From an uncultured Eubacteriales bacterium (lineage in GTDB: Bacteria > Bacillota > Clostridia > Oscillospirales > Oscillospiraceae): 6,145 bases of DNA. Shown in pieces: positions 1 through 6,145 of this stretch. The notes beneath the pieces were generated by a model that was not told the DNA's origin, did not search any database, and saw only the letters and a program-made list of their open reading frames with translations. The position numbers and the translations under genes were made by a program. Location of the stretch: assembly GCA_900545405.1 (NCBI GenBank), contig UQYT01000068.1, positions 1-6,145 of the forward strand, in the 5' to 3' direction. The stretch's first letter is position 1. Every line of letters starts with the position of its first letter.

Positions 1-2373
1 GAGGACCCGAAGAACAACTTCGCCCCCGACAACGGCAAGATCGTCTCCTACCGCTCCGGCGGCGGCTTCGGCGTCCGCCTCGACGGCGGCAACGCGGCCG
101 CGGGCGCTGAGATAAGCCCCTACTACGACTCCCTGCTCGTCAAGGTCACGAGCTGGGACCGCACCTTTGAGGCCGTCTGCCGCAAGGCGCGCCGCGCCAT
201 CAACGAGGAGCACGTCAGGGGCGTCAAGACGAACATCTCCTTCGTCACCAACATCCTCAACCACCCCACCTTCATAAACGGCAAGTGCCACACCAAGTTC
301 ATAGACGAGACGCCGGAGCTCTTCGACATCGAGGAGAGCCGCGACCGCGCCACGCGCGTGCTCAGGTACATCGCCAACCTCCAGGTGCAGAACCCGGACG
401 CCGAGCGTCGCGAATACCCCGCCCCGCGCTATCCCAAGCCCTCGCGCGAGGTCACCGCGGAGATGGGTCTCAAGCACCTGCTGGACACCAAGGGCCCCGA
501 GGCCGTCAGCAAGTGGGTGCTCGAGCAGAAGAAGCTGCTCGTGACCGACACCACGATGCGCGACGCGCACCAGAGCCTGCTCTCCACCCGCATGCGCACC
601 CGCGACATGGTCAAGGGCGCCGAGGGCACGGCGGACGTCCTCGCCGACTGCTTCTCCCTCGAGATGTGGGGCGGCGCGACCTTCGACACGGCCTATCGCT
701 TCCTCTACGAGTCCCCCTGGGAGCGCCTCGTCATGCTGCGCGAGAAGATACCGAACATCCCCTTCCAGATGCTCCTGCGCGGCTCTAACCTCGTCGGCTA
801 TGCGAGCTATCCGGATAACCTCGTGAACGCCTTCATCGAGGAGAGCGCCAAGGCGGGCATCGACATCTTCCGCGTCTTTGACTCGCTCAACTGGATACCG
901 AGCATGGAGACGGCCATGGAGGCCGTGCTCAAGACCGGCAAGCTGCTCGAAGCCACGGTCTGCTACACGGGCGACATCCTCGACCCCAAGCGCGACAAAT
1001 ACACGCTCAAGTACTACGTCGACTTCGCCAAGGAGCTGGAGCGCCGCGGCGCGCACACGCTCTGCATAAAGGACATGTCCGGCCTCCTCAAGCCCTACGG
1101 TGCGAAGAAGCTCATCTCCACGCTCAAGCAGGAGACCGGCATCCCCATCCACCTGCACACGCACAACACCACGGACAACCAGATAGCCTCCTACCTCCTC
1201 GCCGCCGAGGCGGGCGTGGACATCGTGGACTGCGCCATCGGCCCCCTCTCCAGCCTCACGAGCCAGCCGAGCATCAACTCCCTGGTCGAGGCTCTGCGCG
1301 GTACGGAGCGCGACACCGGGCTCGACCCCGTCGGACTGCAGAAGCTCTCCGACTACTGGAGCGACATCCGCGAGCGCTACGCCAGCTTTGACAAGGGCCT
1401 GCGCGTACCGGTCACGGACATCTACCGCTACGAGATACCCGGCGGCCAGTACACCAACCTCCAGCCCCAGGTCGACGCCCTCGGCCTCGGCCACCGCTTT
1501 GACGACGTCAAGGAAATGTACCGCACCGTCAACGACATGCTCGGCGACATCATCAAGGTCACGCCCAGCTCCAAGATGGTCGGCGACCTCGCCATCTTCA
1601 TGGTGCAGAACGACCTCACGCCCGAGAACATAGTCGAGCGCGGCGAGAGCCTCGCCTTCCCGGACAGCGTCGTGAGCTACTTCAAGGGCATGATGGGCCA
1701 GCCGCCCTGCGGCTTCCCGGAGGACCTGCAGCGCGTGGTGCTCAAGGGCGAGAAGCCCATCACCTGCCGCCCCGGCGAGCTGCTGCCGCCCGTGGACTGG
1801 GATGTCGTGCGCACCGAGGTGCAGAAATACACCCCCGAGCCCACCCGCCGCGGCCTCATCTCCTACGCCATGTACCCGAAGGTACTCCAGGACTACTTCA
1901 CGCACCGCAAGGAGTACGGCTACATCATGCGCATGGGCAGCCATGTGTTCTTCAACGGCATGGCCGTCGGCGAGACCACACAGATAAACATCGAGGACGG
2001 CAAGACCCTCGTCATCAAATATCTCGGCCTCGGCGACAGGAACGAGGACGGCACGCGCACCGTGCAGTTTGAGCTCAACGGCTCCCGCCGCGAGGTCGCC
2101 GTGCCCGACCCCAAGGCACCCGACACGGCCCGCAAGGTCACCATGGCCGACCCCAACGACAAGAGTCAGATCGGCGCCTCCATCCCCGGCATGGTATCCA
2201 AGGTCAGCGTAAAGCCCGGCGACGAGGTCAAGGTGAACCAGGTCGTCGCCATAATCGAGGCCATGAAGATGGAGACCAGCGTCGTCGCGCTGACGGACGG
2301 CAAGGTCGGCGAGGTGTTCATCGAGCCCGGCCGCGCTGTCAAGGCCGGCGAGCTGCTCATGACGGTGGTGTAA
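1..2373 (+). CDS. pyc: Pyruvate carboxylase, 5'-truncated by the window edge
   Basis: Cytosolic biotin enzyme that carboxylates pyruvate to oxaloacetate using ATP and bicarbonate. The frame is open from base 1, giving 790 residues; the family has about 1,150, so roughly 360 N-terminal residues (including the ATP-grasp core) are off-window. Fragment residues 1-125 are the end of the biotin carboxylase domain (EDPKNNFAPDNGKI, GVKTNISF). The carboxyltransferase domain starts near 180 (TDTTMRDAHQS); Asp188, Lys357 (CIKDMSG), His386 and His388 (HLHTH) match the metal ligands and carboxylated lysine, and Thr521 (VTPSSK) the catalytic threonine. Their mutual spacing equals that remembered for Rhizobium etli pyruvate carboxylase (Asp549, Lys718, His747, His749, Thr882). 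The biotinyl domain covers about 722-790, with Lys756 in EAMKMET. All domains sit on one chain, unlike split oxaloacetate decarboxylase or subunit-type carboxylases. The visible part is intact. Its TAA overlaps the next gene's ATG. Confidence 0.97.
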   Translation, partial: EDPKNNFAPDNGKIVSYRSGGGFGVRLDGGNAAAGAEISPYYDSLLVKVTSWDRTFEAVCRKARRAINEEHVRGVKTNISFVTNILNHPTFINGKCHTKFIDETPELFDIEESRDRATRVLRYIANLQVQNPDAERREYPAPRYPKPSREVTAEMGLKHLLDTKGPEAVSKWVLEQKKLLVTDTTMRDAHQSLLSTRMRTRDMVKGAEGTADVLADCFSLEMWGGATFDTAYRFLYESPWERLVMLREKIPNIPFQMLLRGSNLVGYASYPDNLVNAFIEESAKAGIDIFRVFDSLNWIPSMETAMEAVLKTGKLLEATVCYTGDILDPKRDKYTLKYYVDFAKELERRGAHTLCIKDMSGLLKPYGAKKLISTLKQETGIPIHLHTHNTTDNQIASYLLAAEAGVDIVDCAIGPLSSLTSQPSINSLVEALRGTERDTGLDPVGLQKLSDYWSDIRERYASFDKGLRVPVTDIYRYEIPGGQYTNLQPQVDALGLGHRFDDVKEMYRTVNDMLGDIIKVTPSSKMVGDLAIFMVQNDLTPENIVERGESLAFPDSVVSYFKGMMGQPPCGFPEDLQRVVLKGEKPITCRPGELLPPVDWDVVRTEVQKYTPEPTRRGLISYAMYPKVLQDYFTHRKEYGYIMRMGSHVFFNGMAVGETTQINIEDGKTLVIKYLGLGDRNEDGTRTVQFELNGSRREVAVPDPKAPDTARKVTMADPNDKSQIGASIPGMVSKVSVKPGDEVKVNQVVAIIEAMKMETSVVALTDGKVGEVFIEPGRAVKAGELLMTVV

Positions 2374-2375
2374 TG
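2371..2375 (+). promoter_or_regulatory. TAATG stop-start overlap, pyc to hemZ
   Basis: The carboxylase stop TAA (2371-2373) shares its last A with the hemZ ATG (2373-2375). No good Shine-Dalgarno sequence precedes this ATG; the upstream bases are ordinary carboxylase codons. The arrangement suggests that hemZ is translated mainly by ribosomes that terminate on pyc and re-initiate. Coupling is inferred from the overlap. Confidence 0.7.
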
Positions 2376-3842
2376 AAGCTCTATTTTTCGGGTCACGACT
2401 GCCGCTATGCGGCGGAACAGACCCTGCTCATGCTCTTCCCCGGCGAAAAGCCGGAGTACCCGGAGGGCCCTCCCTCCGGCGACCGCTGCGAGCTCACGGT
2501 CAAGCGGGGCGGACGGTACACCGTCTGCTCCGCCCTGCTCGTGCGCGGCGGTGTGGGCTATCGCGGCCGCGCCCAGGTGGAAAATTCCCGCCTCACGGGC
2601 GAGTTTGAGACGGTGGGGTATACCAACCGCATCGTGAAGCTCGCCTTCTACCGCGCCGCGCTCGCCTCCGGACTGCCCAAGCCCGAGTGGGGCAGCCTCT
2701 CCGGCGTGCGCCCTGCCAAGCTCATGGACGGCTATCTGCGCGAGGGGCTCTCCCCCCGCGCGGCCAAGAGCCGCTTCAAGCGCGAATACTTCGTCTCTGA
2801 GGAGCGCGCCCAGCTTTGCCTTGACTCCGCCCTCGCGGCTCAGAAGGCCGAGCGGAGCCTGGAGGCGCGGGACGTCTGCCTCTACGTCGGCATTCCCTTC
2901 TGCCCCACGCGCTGCGCCTATTGCAGCTTCGTCAGCCAGTCGGTGGAAAAGAGCATGAAGCTCATCGAGCCCTTCATGGACACGCTGATGCTGGACATCG
3001 AGGCCACGGCCGCCGAGGTGCGCCGCGCTGGGCTCCGGCCGGTCTCCATCTACATGGGCGGAGGCACGCCCACCACGCTCTCGGCCGCTCAGCTCGAGCG
3101 GCTCTGCGCCAAGCTGGAGCGCGAGTTCGACCTCTCGGCCCTGCGGGAATACACCGTCGAGGCCGGGCGGCCGGACACGATAAGCCTCGACAAGCTGGAG
3201 ACGCTCCGCGCCCACGGCGTGGGCCGGGTCAGCGTGAACCCGCAGACCATGTCGGACTCCGTCCTCGAGGCCATAGGCCGCCGCCACACGGCGCAGGACA
3301 TCGTGGACGCGCTCGCCCTCGTGCGAAGGTGCGGAGGGCTCGAGGTCAACATGGACCTCATCGCCGGTCTGCCCACTGACACGCCGGAGGGCTTCTCCCG
3401 CACGCTGGACGAGGTGCTCGCCCTCGCGCCGGAGAACATAACCGTGCACACGCTCAGCCTCAAGCGCGGCTCCGGCCTCACGCTCGCAGGCAGGGGCCTG
3501 CCCGAGGCGGACGAGGTGCGCGCGATGCTCGACGAGGCGATGGCCCGCCTGCGCGGCAGCGGATACGAGCCCTACTACCTCTACCGCCAGAAGAACATGG
3601 CCGGCGGCTTTGAGAACGTCGGCTGGGCCTTGCCCGGTACCGAGAACCTATACAACATCTGCATCATGGAGGAGCTCTGCTCCATCATCGCCATGGGCGC
3701 GGGCGGCTCCACCAAGCTCGTCTCCGCCGACGGCAGGCAGATAAAGCGCTTCATCGCACCCAAATACCCCCAGGAATACATAAACGCCGCCCCCGGCTTT
3801 GCCGCCGGGAAGGAAAGGATAGGTGAGTTCTATGGCGTTTAG
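2373..3842 (+). CDS. hemZ: HemZ-family radical SAM protein (coproporphyrinogen III oxidase-like)
   Basis: 489 residues, the usual HemZ length. The family is annotated as oxygen-independent coproporphyrinogen III dehydrogenase (heme precursor pathway, cytosolic, 4Fe-4S and S-adenosylmethionine dependent). Residues 1-165 form the HemZ-specific N-terminal region, including WGSLSGVRPAKL. The radical SAM core follows: YVGIPFCPTRCAYCSF with Cys177, Cys181 and Cys184 as cluster ligands, the SAM-binding YMGGGTPTT at 227-235, then EAGRPDT, NPQTM, GRRHT and NMDLIAGLPTDT. The C-terminal part has YYLYRQKNMAGGFENVGW and GAGGSTK, which separate HemZ from HemN and HemW. The residue two after Cys184 is Phe, whereas E. 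coli HemN has a fourth conserved Cys there (CxxxCxxCxC), so true coproporphyrinogen oxidase activity is not assured. No other heme gene is in view. The ATG start is set by the overlap with pyc and a family-like N-terminus. The family call is firm; the substrate is uncertain. Confidence 0.93.
   Translation: MKLYFSGHDCRYAAEQTLLMLFPGEKPEYPEGPPSGDRCELTVKRGGRYTVCSALLVRGGVGYRGRAQVENSRLTGEFETVGYTNRIVKLAFYRAALASGLPKPEWGSLSGVRPAKLMDGYLREGLSPRAAKSRFKREYFVSEERAQLCLDSALAAQKAERSLEARDVCLYVGIPFCPTRCAYCSFVSQSVEKSMKLIEPFMDTLMLDIEATAAEVRRAGLRPVSIYMGGGTPTTLSAAQLERLCAKLEREFDLSALREYTVEAGRPDTISLDKLETLRAHGVGRVSVNPQTMSDSVLEAIGRRHTAQDIVDALALVRRCGGLEVNMDLIAGLPTDTPEGFSRTLDEVLALAPENITVHTLSLKRGSGLTLAGRGLPEADEVRAMLDEAMARLRGSGYEPYYLYRQKNMAGGFENVGWALPGTENLYNICIMEELCSIIAMGAGGSTKLVSADGRQIKRFIAPKYPQEYINAAPGFAAGKERIGEFYGV
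3810..3827 (+). promoter_or_regulatory. Ribosome binding site deciding the kinase start
   Basis: Inside the last hemZ codons lies a purine-rich stretch, AAGGAAAGG (3810-3818) followed by AGGTGAG (3821-3827). AGGTGA matches six consecutive bases of the consensus complement of the 16S rRNA tail (AGGAGGTGATC), and its AGG ends 8 bases before the ATG at 3832, a normal spacing. A competing GTG at 3823 lies within this motif, only 4 bases after AAGGAAAGG. ATG at 3832 is therefore preferred. It is the clearest ribosome binding site at any start in the window. Confidence 0.6.
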
Positions 3843-4767
3843 CTTGAAGGAGATAAACTACCGCACCGTGGCCGACCCCAAGGGCTTCCTCGCCGACTGC
3901 GACGCGAGGTACGCCGAGAAGATCAGCGGCGCGGCGGACATGATAGCGGACAACCTCAAGGCCAGCCCCATCGTCCTGCTCTCCGGCCCCTCCGGCAGCG
4001 GCAAGACGACCACGGCGCAGAAGATCGAGGAGGAGCTGACCAAGCGCGGGATAAGGACCTACACCATCAGCATGGACAACTACTTCCGCACCGTCGACCC
4101 CGCCACCGCGCCGCGCACCAAGGAGGGCGACATCGACTTCGAGAGCCCCAAGTGCATGGACATGGACCTCCTCAACGAGCACTTCACCAAGCTCGCGCGC
4201 GGCGAGAGGATACTCGTGCCGAAGTACGAGTTCGCCCGCCAGATGCGCGTGCTCGAGCCCTCCAAGTCGCTCAAGCTCAAAAAAGACGAGATCGTCATCT
4301 TCGAGGGCATCCACGCTTTGAACGACGACATCACCGCCAAGCACCCGGAGGCCTTCAAGCTCTACATCTCCGCGCGCTCCAACGTCGAGTTTGAGGGCAG
4401 CGTGGTGTTCAAGGGCACCTGGATGCGCCTCGTGCGCCGCACGGTGCGCGACAAGCTCTTCCGCGCCTACGACCCGGCCAAGACCATAGCCATGTGGGCC
4501 AACGTCCGCCGCGGCGAGAAGCTCTATATCAGCCCCTTCAAGAACAAGGCCAACCTCATGCTGGACACCGCGCTCGAGTACGAGCTGCCGGTCATGAACC
4601 ACATCGCCACGGAGCTCTTCTCCTCCATCCCCGAGGGCATCGAGCGCTATGAGGAGCTCAAGCAGGTGCTCCCGGCCATCCAGCTCTTCGGCCACATCGA
4701 CAACGCCCTTGTCGCGCCCGACTCGCTGGTCCGCGAGTTCATCGGCGGCGGCATCTACGAGCAGTGA
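3832..4767 (+). CDS. Uridine kinase/phosphoribulokinase-family nucleoside kinase
   Basis: 311 residues from ATG 3832 (314 if GTG 3823 is used). Probably a cytosolic kinase transferring phosphate from ATP to a nucleoside such as uridine or cytidine in salvage; the substrate is inferred from family. Visible motifs: Walker A GPSGSGKTT (residues 52-60, Lys58), the acceptor-site motif SMDNYFR with Asp82, DFESP, the Walker B-like strand IVIFEGIHALN with Glu158, the arginine-rich lid RLVRRTVRD (from Arg199), MWANVRRGE, and the C-terminal REFIGGGIY. The block order matches the kinase half of the clostridial ~550-residue nucleoside kinases, which carry a TGS/threonyl-tRNA synthetase-like N-terminal half. 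That half is absent here: only about 50 residues precede the P-loop. The gene overlaps hemZ by 11 bases and the next gene by 4, so it is co-translated with both. The family is secure; the exact substrate and a symbol such as udk are not. Confidence 0.88.
   Translation: MAFSLKEINYRTVADPKGFLADCDARYAEKISGAADMIADNLKASPIVLLSGPSGSGKTTTAQKIEEELTKRGIRTYTISMDNYFRTVDPATAPRTKEGDIDFESPKCMDMDLLNEHFTKLARGERILVPKYEFARQMRVLEPSKSLKLKKDEIVIFEGIHALNDDITAKHPEAFKLYISARSNVEFEGSVVFKGTWMRLVRRTVRDKLFRAYDPAKTIAMWANVRRGEKLYISPFKNKANLMLDTALEYELPVMNHIATELFSSIPEGIERYEELKQVLPAIQLFGHIDNALVAPDSLVREFIGGGIYEQ
4764..4767 (+). promoter_or_regulatory. GTGA start-stop overlap, kinase to flavoprotein
   Basis: The flavoprotein GTG (4764-4766) overlaps the kinase TGA (4765-4767). 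The upstream bases are GGCGGCGGC-type kinase codons with no clear Shine-Dalgarno sequence. Re-initiation after the kinase stop is the likely entry route, keeping output of the two proteins linked. The GTG choice is supported because the dinucleotide-binding motif begins only four residues later. Confidence 0.65.
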
Positions 4768-5975
4768 GAGCCGCGGTCATAGGCGCGGGCGCCTCCGGCA
4801 TGACGGCGGCGCTCACCGCTGTGCGGCTGGGACACGAGGTGACGCTCTACGAGCGGCAGGCCCGCGTGGGCCGCAAGCTCATGGCCACCGGCAACGGCCG
4901 CTGCAACCTCACCAACACCGGGGCCGGGCCGTCGAACTACCACGGCGAGGCCCCGGACTTCGTCCGTCCCGCGCTCGAGGCCTTCCCGAGCGAGGCGGCG
5001 CTTGACTTCTTCCGCGGCCTCGGCCTCCTCGCGCGCGAGGAGTGGGGCGGGCGGGTCTATCCGCTCTCGAACTCGGCCAACAGCGTCGTGGACGTGCTGC
5101 GTCAGGCCCTGGACGCCGCGGGCGTGGAGCTCATCGCGGGCGACCGCGTGCGGGAGCTCCGTCGCGCGGGCTCCGGCTACTCCGTGACCACCGAGAGCGG
5201 CGACAAGCGGAGCTTTGACGCCGTCGTCGTCGCCTGCGGCGGCCTCGCGGGCGAGAAGCTGGGCGGAGGCCGTGACGGCTACGAGCTCTTGAAGGCCCTC
5301 GGCCACACCCGCACGGCCCTGCGCCCCGCGCTGGTGCAGATAACGACGGAGCCCATGTATCCGCGCTCGCTCAAGGGCATCAAGGCCGACTGTGCCCTCC
5401 GCGTCCTCTCGCGCGGCAGACTGCTGGCGTCAAGCTGCGGCGAATTGCTCTTCACGGAGACGGGCGTCTCCGGTCCGGCGGCCTTCGACGTTTCCCGCGC
5501 GGTCTCCGAGGCGGGCGACGCGAAGATGGAGCTCGAAATAGACTTCCTGCGCGACTACACTTCGGAGGAGGTGCTCGCGCACCTGCAAAACCGGGTGAAA
5601 ACAGCCCCGGAGCTCCCGGCCTCGGAGCTGCTCACGGGCAGCGTCCACAACCGGCTGGGCCGGATGCTGATAAAATACGCGGACGTCGAAGCCGCCGCCC
5701 CTCTCTCGGCGCTCTCGGAGCGCGAGCTGCGCACCGTGGCCGCGGCCTGCAAGCGGTTCAAGCTGCCCGTGCGCGGCACGGAGGGCTTTGCCAACGCCCA
5801 GGTCACCGCGGGCGGGATACGCACCTCCGAGTTCGACCCCCATACCCTGGAGAGCCGCCTCTGCCCCCGCCTCTTCGCCTGCGGCGAGGTGCTCGACATC
5901 GACGGCGACTGCGGCGGCTACAACCTCCAGTGGGCCTGGTCCAGCGGAGTTTTGGCCGGGCATCTGGGAAAGTAA
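4764..5975 (+). CDS. HI0933/BaiN-family FAD-dependent oxidoreductase
   Basis: 403 residues, the normal family length, complete. The N-terminal Rossmann FAD-binding site is AVIGAGASG (4-12, GxGxxG), with Glu30 at the end of the second strand positioned for the ribose of FAD. The family signature RVGRKLMATGNGRCNLTN spans 34-51. A second nucleotide-binding stretch is VVVACGG, then GVSGPAAFDVSR, a conserved TAGGI (AQVTAGGIRTSEFD), and the C-terminal FAD-contacting block FACGEVLDIDGDCGGYNLQWAWSSG from 371. Members include E. coli YhiN and Clostridium scindens BaiN, reported as a reductase acting on dehydro bile acid intermediates; most members have no proven substrate. The neighbours here are not bile-acid genes, so a bai role is not supported. 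The protein is probably cytosolic: I see no signal peptide or membrane segment. It is the last gene of the cluster, and its TAA is followed by non-coding DNA. Confidence 0.92.
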   Translation: MRAAVIGAGASGMTAALTAVRLGHEVTLYERQARVGRKLMATGNGRCNLTNTGAGPSNYHGEAPDFVRPALEAFPSEAALDFFRGLGLLAREEWGGRVYPLSNSANSVVDVLRQALDAAGVELIAGDRVRELRRAGSGYSVTTESGDKRSFDAVVVACGGLAGEKLGGGRDGYELLKALGHTRTALRPALVQITTEPMYPRSLKGIKADCALRVLSRGRLLASSCGELLFTETGVSGPAAFDVSRAVSEAGDAKMELEIDFLRDYTSEEVLAHLQNRVKTAPELPASELLTGSVHNRLGRMLIKYADVEAAAPLSALSERELRTVAAACKRFKLPVRGTEGFANAQVTAGGIRTSEFDPHTLESRLCPRLFACGEVLDIDGDCGGYNLQWAWSSGVLAGHLGK

Positions 5976-5998
5976 AGGCGAAAAACCCGCACCAGCCC

Positions 5999-6067
5999 CG
6001 CCCCAAGTCGGGCGAGGAACGTATAGTCCACCGACTTGTAGCGCTCACGCGGCCGGTGGAGCCACCG
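5999..6067. other. Cluster of competing inverted repeats downstream of the operon
   Basis: Four pairings can be drawn and most exclude one another. CGCCC (5999-6003) pairs with GGGCG (6010-6014) over a 6-base loop. CAAGTCGG (6004-6011) pairs perfectly with CCGACTTG (6031-6038) over 19 bases. TCCACCG (6027-6033) pairs with CGGTGGA (6054-6060). CGGTGG (6054-6059) also pairs with CCACCG (6062-6067) as a tight hairpin. No run of T follows any stem, so this is not a standard intrinsic terminator on the + strand. It could be a structured 3' UTR, a Rho-independent site of poor type, or part of a dispersed repeat. Pairings are read directly; function is unknown. Confidence 0.5.
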
Positions 6068-6073
6068 AGGTAA

Positions 6074-6085
6074 AAAAGCGCTTTT
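6074..6085. repeat. 12-base perfect palindrome AAAAGCGCTTTT
   Basis: A perfect palindrome with no spacer, preceded by two further A residues (6072-6073) and followed by CTTTGG. With no loop it cannot form a useful RNA hairpin by itself. On the - strand it ends in a run of six T residues just after the long hairpin at 6091-6143, so a terminator for leftward transcription is possible. It may equally be the boundary of a repeat unit that includes the hairpin. Confidence 0.55.
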
Positions 6086-6090
6086 CTTTG

Positions 6091-6143
6091 GCGGCTCGAC
6101 ACCGTTTCTTTGGGCAAGCACCAAAGAAATGGGGTCGAATCGC
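6091..6143. repeat. Long imperfect hairpin, REP-like intergenic element
   Basis: Arms 6091-6113 and 6121-6143 are reverse complements at 19 of 23 positions, with two more G-U pairs (6104/6130 and 6094/6140) and two mismatches (6101/6133 and 6095/6139). The innermost nine pairs, TTTCTTTGG with CCAAAGAAA, are perfect around the 7-base loop GCAAGCA. The sequence after it on the + strand lacks a T tract within the window, so a classic + strand terminator is not shown. Long, slightly imperfect, short-looped hairpins in intergenic DNA are typical of REP-type or small non-autonomous repeats. The structure is seen directly; membership of a repeat family is inferred. Confidence 0.6.
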
Positions 6144-6145
6144 AG

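Noticed and set aside
358..360. Start of the carboxylase gene at an internal codon near 358
   Set aside because: The same frame is open back to base 1 and encodes conserved biotin carboxylase sequence there, so the gene is cut by the window edge and does not begin at 358.
2166..3449. 427-codon open frame on the - strand across the end of pyc and most of hemZ
   Set aside because: It runs antisense to two well-conserved genes. The translation is rich in Gly, Ala, Glu, His and Arg, typical of the reverse strand of GC-rich coding DNA, with no recognisable motif.
3751..4695. 314-codon open frame on the - strand over the kinase gene
   Set aside because: It is antisense to motif-rich kinase sequence and has a biased Leu/Glu/Val/Gly/His composition with no domain; its length is explained by the GC-rich codon pattern.
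5976..6003. Possible intrinsic terminator directly after the flavoprotein stop
   Set aside because: There is an A-run (5981-5985) but no stem followed by a T tract on the + strand. On the - strand the T-run is preceded by GC-rich sequence without a clean stem.
5918..6124. 68-codon - strand frame covering most of the terminal non-coding region
   Set aside because: It runs through the hairpins and into the conserved C-terminus of the flavoprotein, has no recognisable family, and its start lies in the hairpin arm. It could recur if the repeat is dispersed, but I see no sign that it is a real gene.
6129..6145. ATG at 6129 open to the window end on the + strand
   Set aside because: Only five codons are visible, the ATG is inside the hairpin arm, and no ribosome binding site precedes it.

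Overview
The window looks like chromosomal DNA from a GC-rich, low-oxygen member of the Clostridia, most likely an Oscillospiraceae-type gut bacterium. This rests on a HemZ-type radical SAM protein, a clostridial-style nucleoside kinase and a BaiN/HI0933-type flavoprotein lying together. Composition fits too: GC is high, yet ATA is used quite often for isoleucine and AGG for arginine. The taxonomy is inferred, not tested.

Layout: four genes, all on the + strand, packed without gaps. (1) Positions 1-2373 hold the last ~790 residues of a multidomain, biotin-dependent pyruvate carboxylase; its first ~360 residues lie off the left edge. (2) hemZ (2373-3842) starts inside the stop codon of the carboxylase (TAATG). 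(3) A stand-alone uridine kinase/phosphoribulokinase-family P-loop kinase (3832-4767) overlaps the end of hemZ by 11 bases. (4) A HI0933/BaiN-family FAD oxidoreductase (4764-5975) starts with GTG in a 4-base overlap (GTGA) with the kinase stop. The overlaps imply one polycistronic transcript with translational coupling. No internal promoter or terminator is visible.

The products belong to different branches of metabolism: anaplerosis (oxaloacetate from pyruvate), a radical SAM step annotated with tetrapyrroles, nucleoside phosphorylation, and flavin redox chemistry. No shared pathway is evident, so this reads as a housekeeping operon rather than a dedicated system.

The last 170 bases (5976-6145) are non-coding and the most structured part. 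They contain a set of mutually exclusive short stems (5999-6067), a 12-base perfect palindrome (6074-6085), and a long imperfect hairpin with 23-base arms and a 7-base loop (6091-6143). It looks like a dispersed REP-like intergenic element, but copy number cannot be judged from one window. I found no RNA genes, CRISPR arrays, insertion sequences or convincing new defence or biosynthetic system.
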